A DNA stretch of 64,000 nt from Antedon mediterranea (GCF_964355755.1 NC_092673.1:5151001-5215000), one strand, 5' to 3'; counted from the stretch's first letter, positions 50,547 through 63,328 are shown. Made by a program: numbers and translations. Notes: generated by a model not told the origin, from the letters alone.

Positions 50547-50950
50547 AAGCTTGGTTCCCACTAGAACGTAACGCAAGGACACGTAAACGCAACGCAAGTG
50601 AATTGACCAATCACAAGCGATGGCTTATTCGCTTGTGATTGCTACTGTCTATAACTTCGCTTGTCATTGGTTAAAACGCTTGCGTTGCGTTTACGTCCTT
50701 GCGTTACGTTCTAGTGGGAACCAAGCTTATAAACGCTTGCGTTGCGTTTACGTCCTTGCGTTACGTTCTAGTGGGAACCAAGCTTATAAACGCTTGCATT
50801 GCGTTTACGTCCTTGCGTTACGTTCTAGTGGGAACCAAGCTTATAAACGCTTGCGTTGCGTTTACGTCCTTGCGTTACGTTCTAGTGGGAACCAAGCTTA
50901 TAAACGCTTGCGTTGCGTTTACGTCCTTGCGTTACGTTCTAGTGGGAAGG
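50547..50950. mobile_element. Palindromic MITE whose right arm expanded into a 57-bp tandem array
   Basis: 50547-50728 is a third copy of the AAGCTTGGTTCCCACTAG family. Its right arm (AAACGCTTGCGTTGCG ... GTGGGAACCAAGCTTAT, 57 bp) is then repeated four more times to 50948, for five nearly identical units. 57 is a multiple of three, so open frames run through it, but they are not genes. It ends about 140 bp before the shootin-like ATG. Confidence 0.85.
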
Positions 50951-51089
50951 CTTACTACTGTACCAATCACTGTATAAAGAGAATGAAATTAATGAATATA
51001 GCGCCATCTATCATTGGTGGCGATTGAGGAAAAGTTCACAGAAAAAGTTGCTGAGTAAAGTCGCAGGCTTTGAAAAGTCAGTGGGAAGT

Positions 51090-54000
51090 ATGGCGGCTAC
51101 TGAGGTTCAGACGACTTCTGTAGGAAATACAGGGCCTCAAGCAGTCCAAAATAATAAATCAGAGTTAGATCAATTGAAAGAGATCGCTAAAAAAGGTAAT
51201 GTTTTACTAGGCGAAATATAGGCTTAGTGTGGTTTTGTTGTATGTAGAAATAGAGCAGGCGATCATATAGCCCATTACTTCCGGGTCTAATTATACGGGG
51301 ACACAGGATGTGATTGCTATATCTAGTGCTGCTTAGAGATTTATTAGTGTGCTAAGTAACAAACGTTTAACTAACTATGCAGTACCAATATATATATGAA
51401 ACAGCCTAGTACCTAAACCAGGTGGTTGTTGATTAAGATATAGGTTTGAAAGAAGCGAATCAATAGTTTTTAAATAAACATTATTTTTTAAAAATGCATT
51501 TTGTTTTGGGAATGCCATGTCACACTACATGTGCAAAGCACAGCCTACCCATTTTGATTTTTGTTTCAAGAAGTTAATTCTAAGCTGTTAATTAAATACT
51601 GTATTACTTTCTTACTTTTACAAGTACATTTGTACCAATCGGTTTGTATATTGTTACAGTACTATAAACTGCTGTGTTTAGGCTAATAACTTTTTGGAAT
51701 ATATACTTTATTTTTTTAAAGAAAAACTTGCATTATAATTTACATACAATATTTTTTAAAGCAGTGAACAAAGTATACCAATGTATAATTTGCATAAATT
51801 ATAACTATAAGTATCAAATACCAATAGGAGTAAATCGTGAATGTTACGGTAGTCCAAAACATAAATATAGTATTTTTAAAAGCAGACCTGGTTCCCCCAC
51901 TTGACATAAATTTAGCCTTATTTGAAATAGTGTGACATAGCCAAGCCAGGAAATACACAGGGCTTCCTATCTCGGTCAACATGCACGGTCTTCACCATCG
52001 AACACATCGTTGAAAACTATATATTAGTCACCTTATGTGCTCTCGTAAGAAACACTGTTTACGAGCAATCAATGTTTCTGTACAGGAAAAATAAGTTTGT
52101 CAAGTACGCTGTTTAAGGTGTACAGTACAGTTCTCGTTCATTTGTTGTTCAATCGTCTAGTCCTTCATTATGGCTCCTGTGTCGCGGTTAGCTGAAGCCG
52201 TCAGCTCAGTGGCTTTCAACAACAGATCATTTTCTATCTTTGGTAGACATTATCTTTATAATTTTTCTTGTTCTTCTATCCACATTGATTGCTTTTTAAG
52301 AATTTTAAACCATCGGCCGATATTCCTAACATAGATAATGATATTTAAATATTTTATACATTTTTTTTATCTTAAAAATTAACATCACAATTTGTTTTTA
52401 TTTTAGCTTTACAGGAACATGAAGAGTTAAAGAAGAAGTATGAAGAGAGTCAAAGGATTCAAACATTATTGAAAAATCAACTGGTTTTCAAGGAACAGGA
52501 ACTGATAAAAATCCATAATGGTATGTTTTAATGTTAATAGCATAAGAATTTACATAGTTGTCATTTTTTGTAGTTGAAACATCCCATCCATCTCCCCTTT
52601 TCTTAAATAGAGAGAAAACAGTTCCAAGCTGTAATTTGTTCACTTGGCTAAATAATAAATGATGTATGCTCCTGCCTTCTCTCTACCCTTCTATTTCATC
52701 TCCTACCTACTGTATGTTTTATAGTGGTAGTTAGTTAATATTTATTGTCATCAGACTTTGGGGGTGTTTTTGTAGACTTACCAATGACGTCACGATTTCA
52801 AATGACTCCCTTTGTTGTTAACAGACACCACAAACAAGCGTTTGTTATAATATATTATATAGGCATTCATGAATATATTTTATAACATACTTTACAAAAG
52901 AGTTTGTCCAACCAATATGCACATGTAAAACAGTAGAATTTGGGCCAATTAAAAGAGTGTTGGTTTGTTAGGAAATCTATTGATATCTTGACAGCCTAGA
53001 TCAGTGGTGGCGCCAGCGGGGGGGCTACGGGGGCTCTAGCCCCCTTGTCGGGAAGCCTAGCCCCCCGTCGGGGAACACGGTTTGGTGTTGGTTGGCTTTT
53101 AATGTTTTTCAGTTTGGTTATTCTGCTTTTTTCTTATGTCAAACAATACACTTTATGGTGATTATTAAACCATAAGGTGCCTCATTTTGTGGTGAAATCT
53201 CAGTCTATTGTACAGCGCAAATGCATACATTTTCTGTATTGTGTATGTTTTGTTTACATAATGATCGACCTTCGTGTTTACTTACTTTTCACAATGCTGT
53301 TCTGGATGCTTTCAATTCTTGCTATTTGACTTATAGCGTCGGATTATTCCAACTAGGAGTCGATTTTATGCCTCTGCAAATCAAAATACAAATAATATGA
53401 ACAGTAAATGTGCGGAGCAGAATACTGTTGCGTAGACAAACTTTAGAATAGAAAACCATAACAAACCGTTTGAAATTTTCATCAATTTCCTCCTGTGTTG
53501 AATGGCTGTCAACAACACAGGATCTCTTCATAAAATGTATATAATCCAATTATTATGTCATATGTAATGGAAATTATCTGACTTAATATTGAGCCTACAT
53601 TAAAGTTTTCTTCGGTAAAAAATGTCAAATTTTCTTAGGTAAAAAAGTTATCATTTCAAAATTGTCCCCCTGAAAAAAAATTCTTGAAAAATATTTTGTT
53701 GAATATGTCATTTTAATGTTGATTAATAGTTACCCAATTTGACAAAAAAATTAGTATTTATTTACTTGATCATTTACACATTTATTTACTGTACCATATT
53801 TTCGTAGATCCAAAGTGTAGTAGGCGCTATCAGTTAGATGATTGAAACATTATAGTTTTCACTTTATAAATAGGATACACTGTTAATTCATTCAGTGATT
53901 AAAAAAGGAAGTAATTAAAAATTGTAATCTATGTCATTGTTTGTGGGTTATAGTCCCGTTCTAGGTAATACGTTTTAGTTTAGTTATAATTATTGTGAAC

Positions 54001-57000
54001 TTGAAAATTTATGAAATATTCTTGTAGTGTTGACAAAAATGATTGTATTTGAATTTTAATATGTAACATTAATTTAGATTTTTATATAATGATTATAATG
54101 ATTGATTATTAAATTATTAATTATAATTTATTTTTAAATTGTACAATGTATACTGCTAAAATACAATTCGCCACGACCCCACAACCCCCCCCCCCCCCTC
54201 CCAACCTATTGTTTACCCTTTAAAGATCACAGTGAACATAAAACTAGTTTCTACTCACATTTGGATAATAAATAAAAATGAACAATTTAGTTTTATTTTA
54301 AGACAATAAAGCTCAATTTTAAATTAGTAATAATTTATTTATTAAAAAACCTTATATTACTGTTCAGTACCCAAAAAGCTAACCTTTGGACAGTCTCTTT
54401 TAAATAACAATAAATTATTAAACAAATAATTCATGTGATTGCTTATTAGGGAAAGCCCCTTGTCTCTGGGTGTAATCATTGAGTTATAAAATCACTGACC
54501 TTATTAAGTTTAGGTATATCACTACCAGGATGTATTCTAACTTGCCTACTGTATTACTAAAGTTCCTTGTTCAAAGTTAACCACATTTGAATATATCAAG
54601 GTTAAAGATTAAATATTAGTCATAGAGGTTTTATTAATTATAGGAGAATACTGTTTAAATGAGGATAATAAAGATAATTCCGTCCTTCAGTCAAACCTAA
54701 AGGCATTTTAACAATTGATTGATTTGTAGTTTCAACACCCTTTTGTACCTTGGGTTTATTAAAGTCTAACAGGATATAGAACATGAACATTGTTTAAATG
54801 ATGATTTAAAATAATTCTGTCCTAAAGGCATTATAACAATTTATTTATTTATTTCTTCTTTTTTTTTAGTTTCAACACCCTTTTGTACCTTATTTAAAGT
54901 CTAACAGGATATAGCACATTTTTGTTTTGTTTGGGCCAAATATAAAAATAAAAATCAAAAGATCATTTATTACTAATGATTGACATGCAATTATGATGGT
55001 AAATTGAATAATTATTTTGAAATTTGTTTTAGAGTATTCAACCATTTTTGTAAAAAAAATTGAAATAGTACATAATAAAAAAAAGTATGTGGTTCCAAAA
55101 TGTCATGAGAAAGAGGATGTGATACTATTTTTTTTAATTCTTTTTTTTTTATTCTGAGAATAGAATATTGTATTGGACAATAGTCCGAGGCAGACCATGT
55201 ACGTATACTTGGTTTTATACGCATGCACAGATTATTCTGTATTGTTGTCTCCTTTATCTACCATCACAAACGAAAGTTGGCTAATTAAAGACAACACTGA
55301 TAACCGATATGTTTAATTAGTCAATTCTCGTTATGCATTAATTATCACTACTGTATGTTGTTGTAACAGACAAATATGGAACAACATAGATTCAATTCAA
55401 TAAAACCTTATTATCCCAAGTCCTTGGGAAATTCATTTGGTTATGATAATACAAATATTCATAAAAACATTTAAAAAGTACACAAAACACAAGCACAACA
55501 ATCATAATAAAAATCTAAAATATGTTGAAAAAACACAGAGAGAAACAAATAGTACACCAATAATAACATCAGGCTCATATTTGCACAGCATTGTCTTTTT
55601 AGAGTACCATTGTAGGATCTAACTAGTATGAATGAAGGATTGTTATAGATTTACTAAAATTAAAAGAACCTATATCTGGTGCAAGTTTTACATTTTAATG
55701 ATTTGTGTTTGTTTCTTTCAGTTTCCGAAGCAGCTTGTGATGAATTTGCAGAAATTAAAGCACAATTGGAAGTTGAGCAGTTATGCAGAGAAGAGGCGGA
55801 AAGCTATGCCACAAAGGTTTCTTAGTTTTATCATCGTATAATTTTCATTTTATGTAATTTTAACAACTATCTAAAGGTTTTAGGTTTATTCCCAAAGGGC
55901 CCATAAATTTATCTACAGGTACTTGTGTTAAACCAAATATTTATATTGAAATGTTCCATTCATCGCAATTCAATACATTTGTATAAACTTACGGTATATT
56001 AAAATCTATCAAAATAGTATTTTTCAACTTTATATACCATCGAGTAAAAATTCTAGAAGTAACGATCGATTTACAGAATTTCGCCCTTATTTATATATAG
56101 ATGTTATAAATGTATTTCTACGTTTATCCTTGCTATTTGATTGGTTGATTTTGTTTCGCGTGCCATGAATTAAATTTTCACAATTTAATGATTAGGGTAG
56201 TGAACACCGATGATGACACAAAATTCTGGTGAATTTCAACATGCAGCGCCATCTATAACTTCTCAACTTCGTAGCAAAATCCGAAAGCCACCTTTTTTAA
56301 TAACCTAGCCTTCGACATTTGATTCAAGATTGAAATAGTAATATAATTGAATACTGTAAATGTTTAGCACAGTAGGTGTTTAATATAAAACCATGGACCT
56401 ATAACTTATTTAGGTCTAATTTATAGGTCCATGATAAAACAAATAATGAATGTTTTGTATTTGTTGAATGAGAGTTAAAAGCTTGAATATTCTATTTTAA
56501 CTTTGCTCTGACTGGTATACTTGCAACAGGTGATCTATGTATTTATAAGGTCTTCATATCCATAAAAAAAAGTAGATTGATGTGTAAAACAATTTCAAGA
56601 AAATAGTGAATTAAACTATAAAGTTTATTTTTAGTATCTAGAATATCCCAGCAATTGATCCCACTCCCTCCTTTACATTCACATCACTCATTTTCTAGTA
56701 TTCCCTTCTCAACAGACATACTTAATACTAAATGAATAGCAGATGGGGTAAATTCAGTTAAAGTAAGTCATCATCAACCGCATTAAGATAAAACTGCTAG
56801 TGATCTGGCAATATCCAATCTGTGACAGCCGCCTTACCATGCTACTTTGTACGACGGAAACTTTTAATATAGTGTTCCCTCATTTGTCTAGTAAGAGAGA
56901 GGAAATCGCATATGCTATCTATCGGAGGCAAGCCGTTGGGATTTCCCCTGTGCTTACCATACTAATGTTACTATGTCTGCAGTTGTTGTGTGCCGCAACT

Positions 57001-60000
57001 GGACACATATTGAAATGAAAAGATTTTTTAATTTATATTATTTTGTTTTTATTTTTTCTTGTAAATTTCATTTCTATTGTACATCACGCCCTGAAAACTT
57101 TTGCTTAAACAAACTTTATGTGACAAAACAAAAATGTAATGTGCCCATATGGACATACCATATTTGGGCATATCACTACCATATTTGGGCTCATCACATT
57201 TTTTTGTAGACAAAGCTTTAAAATGAGGACATTTATAGTTTGGTCTTTTGCACATATACATTGGATTTGAACATACCACAAAAAGTGGTCTTATGGTAAA
57301 GTTTCTGCAGAATTTGATTCTCAACTTGGTTGCGAATTTAATCACTTTACTGCAGACACTGTCACCATACAGCCAGGGATGTATCCAACATTTTAGATTT
57401 GGGGGTGGGGAGGGGGACCTGTTTAGTCCCCATCTAAATCCACTCCTGACAGCCACACCCAAAAAAACATTAGCCTGAAAGACAGAAAAATATTCGTTTA
57501 TACATACAAAAAAACAGTAGGGCCTAGTTAATTTATAATTTCCATGTATTTGTCATTTGTATCATGACTCTGTCACCTCTACTCTACTAGTAAGTGCCGT
57601 GACTTTAAAAGATTATGTTCTTTAGCGTTTTATCCCTCGGTGTCCCCTGGTGTGGTACCTCTTTTTATCTGGGTCTCTGTCTATTTGCCAACTCATTCAT
57701 GTTTTATATATAATTAATAAAATTGTAGCTATTTTTGCTTTCAGTCGGTTTTATTAGTTTTGTTGTACAGTAAATTAAATGTTTACTTTACAGTATTGAA
57801 AATATTTACACAACTTTAAAGGAATAGTTTTGTATTATATGATTATAAGTATAATTGATTAATTAAATTTCTGAACTAAAACAACAAAAATAACTTGCTT
57901 TGATAAAATCATAAGGTGGCATTCAAATATAGTTTACAGACTTCCCAGTGCAATCGCAATAAAAAATCTTTTTTTCTGTAAAAGGATTATTTTTAATCAT
58001 CTCATATTTGTCCTTATTTACCAAAATGTCACTTACACTTTAAAATTTACATTTTAAATTTTTCTTGCAGATGGTCAAACAAAATAAATCGATCAAAAGA
58101 AAAAGTGCCGCAATTCTTGGAAATAAATGGAACTCCATAGAAATCAGTTTGGACGATGATGACGATGACCCTCAGGTCAATAGTTCGTTGGAATCGGAAC
58201 AACAGCGACTAAATGGTATGTAGGCCTACAGTCTAAAGCTCTCGATTCTACACTATTAAACTTTATGTGTGTGCCCATATATAGACAAGATGATGTCATA
58301 TCACTACCATATTTGGGCACATCATACTTTTTTTGTCAAACTAGTTTTATAGTGTAGACAGAGGTTTATATCAAATGGTATGGTCCAGGTCTGAGGTATT
58401 GTACCCGAGCTGACATGTCCATGCTCTTTGCATATCTTTATTGATTACTTACATCATCCACATTAGTGAAGGCCTGATTTAATTTTTTAAGAAGTAACAA
58501 ATAACATTCAAATTCGCATTATATTATGTCAACTCTATCCAGGGCGCGCATAATCATCTGCCTGCCGTCCTGGGGCCACGAAAACATCATGTCGGGCATG
58601 TAGAACTTCACTGGCAGTGGCCTGATGGGCAACCTCACAAATTTTTTTTTTTTATATATAATTCTGCAAGTTTATGCCGTCTATACTGAGGAAATTCTGC
58701 GGCCTGAGTTTAATGCGAGGTTGAGGTGGTACACTCTTACATAGCGTTTTCTTGTAACAGTACATACAAAATGGGCAGGGCTAATTATTCTAATGAGGAT
58801 CTGATAGAAAGCTGTTGCATGTGTCAAGATTACTAAATATAACCATGCATAACCTACAAGTTCCTAGGGGAATGCGGTAGATTAATTCACCGTGGGTATG
58901 AATAGGAAATAATCAAAGGCCTTGGAAATATGATAACGACCAAAATAATATTTTAAAATTAATATGTTGATTTGTATGTTATTTTATTATTTTGGTCAGC
59001 GTCTATCACATGGAGTACCGCCCAATATTTTAAAGATAAATTTTTTAAGCTGGAGGTTATTTTAAAAACTAAACTTGTGTTTGTCCTTGTATCGTGTACT
59101 ACTGTACTGTAGACAGAAGTAACGTTTTATATCATCATAGATGAAGTTTATATAACTATATATAGTAATACATTACTGTTACTGATGTTACTGATGTATA
59201 TTCAATTCACATTTATTCAATGTTATTGTATTCGAGCCATAGTCAGAATATGTGAACGTTTTTTAAATTGTGATTGGCATAAAATATTACAAATACTTCT
59301 TCAATTTCCTTTGCACAAAAAAGTACATTAGAGTTAAAGGTTTTCATAGAATTGTTCAGTTTAGACACACGATCAAGGAAATGGAATTAAACTGTCCTTG
59401 TAAAAGAACAGAAACATTACCAAAAAATATATATTATGTTCCTCAGTCAATATTCTAAAAATGTGCATGAAATATTAGTATATTTTTATATTTTACACTG
59501 TCTGCTGTAACATTATGGTTTTTATAGGTTTGATTTTAAACTAAACTTTTTATCAAAGCCTTATTTTGGAAAGACGAGTGCAGATAAATAATTATGCTTT
59601 CAGAAATTTACAATTTGAGTGGTTTAAATGCATTCCAATCCCAAAGTCCGGGGTTCAATCCTCACCTCGTGCTAGGCTAGGTTTGAGTTCAAATAACTTC
59701 ATTAAGACTTATTATTTTATAAGAACTCGTTTATACAATAGTTTATCCATTCTGTAATTGCCGAGTTACTGTACTTACTTTTGTGGGTGTATGTACATTT
59801 TAAATATGTGTACTGCATATCTCAATTTTCCTCCTGAGCGAAACTGCTCCTTTTTGCTATTCACCCCAGGCAATCAGTTTCACTCTCATCTCTTTCTAAT
59901 TGGTCCTTAACATTTTTTTCTTTTTTTATGAATTTCTTCATGAACCAAAAAAAAAACAAATCTAATATTACTGTTTTTTTTAAAAAAAAGAATTAAGGGA

Positions 60001-60088
60001 TGAACTGACTGCATTACGGAAAGATTTAGATGTTGCCAACAAAGACAATAATGAGTTGAACGAGGAAATGATCACATTGAAACATGAA
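51090..60088 (+). CDS. SHTN1: Shootin-1-like coiled-coil protein, 5' five exons (3' partial)
   Basis: Exons 51090-51195, 52407-52520, 55722-55816, 58071-58215 and 59991-60088 join in frame for 186 residues, ending at a GTAAGT donor. The rest lies past the right edge. The ATG at 51090 has a good context (GAAGTATGG); an in-frame ATG at 51024 is an alternative. The product is coiled coil: DQLKEIAKK, HEELKKKYEESQ, then EIKAQLEVEQLCREEAESYA and KMVKQNKSIKRKS, then an acidic patch with five consecutive Asp residues, then LRDELTALRKDLDVANKD. This order (E-x-EK-x-CRE-x-AE-x-x-A, N-K-x-x-KR-S, acidic segment, new heptads) matches vertebrate shootin-1, the actin-clutch adaptor of axon outgrowth. The exon 5 acceptor (TTTTTTTTAAAAAAAAG) is weak. 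Introns carry MITEs, and intron 5 a minisatellite. Confidence 0.78.
53005..53085. repeat. CAGTGGTGGCGCCAG terminal fragment, G/C-rich
   Basis: AGATCAGTGGTGGCGCCAGCG is followed by runs of GGGGG and CCCCC (GGGCTCTAGCCCCCTTGTC). This resembles a transposon terminus with CAGTGG ends. No opposite end is recognised. It lies in shootin-like intron 2. Confidence 0.35.
53663..53750 (+). mobile_element. TTAA MITE, AGATGTATTGTCC family, fragment
   Basis: ATTGTCCCCCTGAAAAAAAA, GAATATGTCATTTTAATG and TTAATAGTTACCCA match the left third of the 31.2-kb copy. The rest is lost. It lies in shootin-like intron 2. Confidence 0.65.
54655..54920 (+). repeat. Local tandem duplication of a ~130-bp unit
   Basis: The first unit (about 54655-54785) and second (about 54790-54920) share TGTTTAAATGA, CCTAAAGGCATT, TTTCAACACCCTTTTGTACC and AGTCTAACAGGATATAG in order, with small indels. 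Intronic. Confidence 0.7.
57108..57225 (+). mobile_element. MITE, ACACTATCAAACT family, truncated
   Basis: AACAAACTTTATGTGACAAAA, ATGTGCCCATATGGACAT, CACTACCATATTTGGGC and TTTGTAGACAAAGCTTTAAA show both partial ends and the interior. It lies in shootin-like intron 3. Confidence 0.7.
58237..58364 (+). mobile_element. MITE, ACACTATCAAACT family
   Basis: It begins AAAGCTCTCGATTCTACAC and ends TTATAGTGTAGACAGAGG, with the interior CACTACCATATTTGGGCAC. It sits 21 bp after the exon 4 donor of the shootin-like gene. Confidence 0.75.
59620..59757 (+). repeat. SINE copy (TTTATCCAT tail family)
   Basis: CCAAAGTCCGGGGTTCAATCC (B-box-like), CTAGGCTAGGTTTGAGTTC and AATAGTTTATCCATTCTG parallel the copies at 45815-45940 and 5385-5635. 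It lies in shootin-like intron 4. Confidence 0.55.
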
Positions 60089-60141
60089 GTAAGTATGGTT
60101 ATAACCAATACAAAGAACAAGTTTAAAGCTGTGTTTACACG

Positions 60142-61860
60142 CACTAGATTTATTACATTAAAACATGAAGTAAGTATGTTTATAAACAATACCAAGAACA
60201 AGTTTAGAGCTGTGTTTACACGCACTAGAGTTATTACATTAAAACATGAAGTATGGTTATAAACAATACAAAGAACAAGTTTAAAGCTGTGTTTACACGC
60301 ACTAGAGTTATTACATTAAAACATGAAGTATGGTTATAAACAATACATAGAACAAGTTTAAAGCTGTGTTTACACGCACTAGAGTTATTACATTAAAACA
60401 TGAAGTATGGTTATAAACAATACAAAGAACAAGTTTAAAGCTGTGTTTACACGCACTAGATTTATTACATTAAAACATGAAGTAAGTATGTTTATAAACA
60501 ATACATAGAATCAGTTTAAAGCTGTGTTTACACGCACTAGAGTTATTACATTAAAACATGAAGTAAGTATGTTTATAAACAATACATAGAACAAGTTTAA
60601 AGCTGTGTTTACACGCACTAGAGTTATTACATTAAAACATGAAGTATGGTTATAAACAATACAAAGAACAAGTTTAAAGCTGTGTTTACACGCACTAGAG
60701 TTATTACATTAAAACATGAAGTAAGTATGTTTATAAACAATACAAAGAACAAGTTTGGAGCTGTGTTTACACGCACTAGAGTTATTACATTAAAACATGA
60801 AGTAAGTATGTTTATAAACAATACAAAGAACAAGTTTGGAGCTGTGTTTACACGCACTAGAGTTATTACATTAAAACATGAAGTAAGTATGTTTATAAAC
60901 AATACATAGAACAAGTTTAAAGCTGTGTTTACACGCACTAGAGTTATTACATTAAAACATGAAGTAAGTATGTTTATAAACAATACATAGAACAAGTTTG
61001 GAGCTGTGTTTACACGCACTAGAGTTATTACATTAAAACATGAAGTAAGTATGGTTATAAACAATACAAAGAACAAGTTTGGAGCTGTGTTTACACGCAC
61101 TAGAGTTATTACATTAAAACATGAAGTAAGTATGTTTATAAACAATACATAGAACAAGTTTAAAGCTGTGTTTACACGCACTAGAGTTATTACATTAAAA
61201 CATGAAGTAAGTATGTTTATAAACAATACATAGAACAAGTTTAAAGCTGTGTTTACACGCACTAGAGTTATTACATTGAAACATGAAGTATGGTTATAAA
61301 CAATACAAAGAACAAGTTTAAAGCTGTGTTTACACGCACTAGATTTATTACATTAAAACATGAAGTAAGTATGTTTATAAACAATACATAGAACAAGTTT
61401 AAAGCTGTGTTCATACGCACTAGAGTTATTACATTGAAACATGAAGTATGGTTATAAACAATACATAGAACAAGTTTAAAGCTGTGTTCATACGCACTAG
61501 AGTTATTACATTGAAACATGAAGTAAGTATGGTTATAAACAATACATAGAACAAGTTTAAAGCTGTGTTCATACGCACTAGAGTTATTACATTGAAACAT
61601 GAAGTAAGTATGGTTATAAACAATACATAGAACAAGTTTAAAGCTGTGTTCATACGCACTAGAGTTATTACATTGAAACATGAAGTAAGTATGGTTATAA
61701 ACAATACATAGAACAAGTTTAAAGCTGTGTTCATACGCACTAGAGTTATTAAATTGAAACATGAAGTAAGTATGTTTATAAACAATACAAAGAACAAGTT
61801 TAAAGCTGTGTTCATACGCACTAGAGTTATTACATTAAAACATGAAGTATGGTTATAATA
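60142..61860 (+). repeat. Minisatellite derived from the exon 5 / intron 5 junction
   Basis: About 22 units of 81 bp (or 77 bp where AGTA is missing) start right after the exon 5 donor. Each unit contains ATTACATTAAAACATGAA, a copy of the exon end ATCACATTGAAACATGAA, followed by GTAAGTATG in about 15 units or GTATGG in about 7. Intron sequence TTATAAACAATACA ... GTGTTTACACGCACTAG completes the unit. The 81-bp length makes long open frames on both strands, which are not separate genes. Confidence 0.95.
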
Positions 61861-62433
61861 TAAACAATATAAAAATAAGTCCTAGACTCGGGTACCCCGA
61901 GTAACAAGTTTAAAGCCATGTTCAGATACACTAGAGTTAAGTCCACCAACCCATTCATTTATGATTATGATTTTTAACATGTGTTTGTTTCTAAAGCTTA
62001 ACTTCTTCATATGGTAACCCTGATTTAACCTTTTGCTTTCATTAGTTTCATTATTATTCCTTCACTTTATTGTCCTATAGAATACAGACCACAGGAAGTT
62101 TGATTGTAAACTGCTTCTGGTTTGCTCTTTGGTATAACAGATTGGATTTAAAACCATTACCAAATTATTATTAAAAGGAAACAAACCAAACAGATAAATA
62201 ACCCTATACTCGCTGATGCATAATATAGACACTGGTACCTACCTTATGCATACCTCATGGGGTATTAAGTATTGTCTAAATCTAATTGTATAAAATAACA
62301 TCTAGCCAATATCACAAATTGACAGTGTCCCAATGTTTACAGTTTGATCTGATTTCCCAACTGCACAATGGTTCTCTGATAAAAGAACATATATTACATA
62401 ATATAGATAGAAGTCGTAATAAATGTGAGCATA

Positions 62434-63206
62434 GGCCCTGTTTCTGCTGCCAAGAAAATACCGTATTTTATACGGTATTTTTTGAATACCGTATAATACC
62501 ATATTTTTTTGGCAGCAGAAACTGAGCTCATAAAAAAATACCGTATTTTGTATACCGTATTTTCCCAACAAAATTTGTGGATAAAATATGGTATTTACAA
62601 ATTTATACCGTATTTTTTGTACCCTTTTCTGCTGCCATGAGGTCAACATCGTGTTTTTATTTTCTGTCGCTGTTAGCTGTTTTACACACGTGTATAGATA
62701 TTCGGCGAAAATGTGGAGCAAAGACGTCACAGTAATTACTATATAAATCTGTGTGGGGAAGGAGGGGGTGGGGAAGCTAAATAATGTCCGGCCAACTAAA
62801 AGGTAATAAAAGGGACAACCACATTTATAAAGACATTTCTAAAAAAATAAAGCAGCAGGAGTACGGAATAGACCAAAGCAAGTAAATTCAAAGCTAAAGA
62901 GCCTGCGTAGCAGTACAACATTGCAAAAGACAATAACTCGGGGAGGGAACGAATTACTTGTCCCCATTACGATGTTTTCTGTGCTCTCACAACATCTCTA
63001 TCACTAGGGCTAGGCTGTTGAAAGTGAGACGTAAAACTTCCTTTATTGCAACTTTTAATTATCGACCAAATAAATGAATGGCAATTTGGGTAAAATGGAT
63101 GAAATTTAACACGACCACCCAAGAAGTATTGTTAGCAGAAACGAGGTACTAAAAAAATACGGTATAAAAAATACTGTATTTTGAGCAGTTGCAGCAGAAA
63201 CAGGCC
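62434..63206. mobile_element. TIR element with ATACCGTATTT words and CATA duplication
   Basis: The left end GGCCCTGTTTCTGCTGCC and right end GCAGCAGAAACAGGCC are inverted and flanked by CATA (62430-62433, 63207-63210). Further GGCAGCAGAAAC / CTGCTGCC words inside (about 62510, 62628) suggest nested or partial copies. ATACCGTATTTT occurs repeatedly in both orientations. It is non-coding. Confidence 0.65.
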
Positions 63207-63328
63207 CATAGAGATATACTCTATGATGTGAGGCAATAAATATAGCTTAAACAACCTCTATACAAATTGTCCTAATTTCGGCTTTGGTAATGTAGGCTTA
63301 TAAATATATGGTTACCGTACCTAATACT

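Noticed and set aside
50620-51027. 135-codon plus-strand frame with RLRCVYVLALRSSGNQAYK repeats
   Set aside because: It is translation of the 57-bp MITE-derived tandem array, not a protein-coding gene.
57049-57462. 137-codon minus-strand ORF
   Set aside because: It runs through a MITE fragment and a G-rich repeat. It has no conserved motif and lies antisense in a shootin intron.
60627-61821. Long minus-strand open frames (up to 211 codons) repeating NLF-VLFINILTSCFNVITLV
   Set aside because: They are read-through of the 81-bp minisatellite on the antisense strand. The unit is a multiple of three and derives from the shootin exon-intron junction.
62302-62730. 142-codon minus-strand ORF
   Set aside because: It lies in the ATACCGTATTT repeat element. 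The residues reflect repeated words (NTVFY, IRYK) and no family is recognisable.
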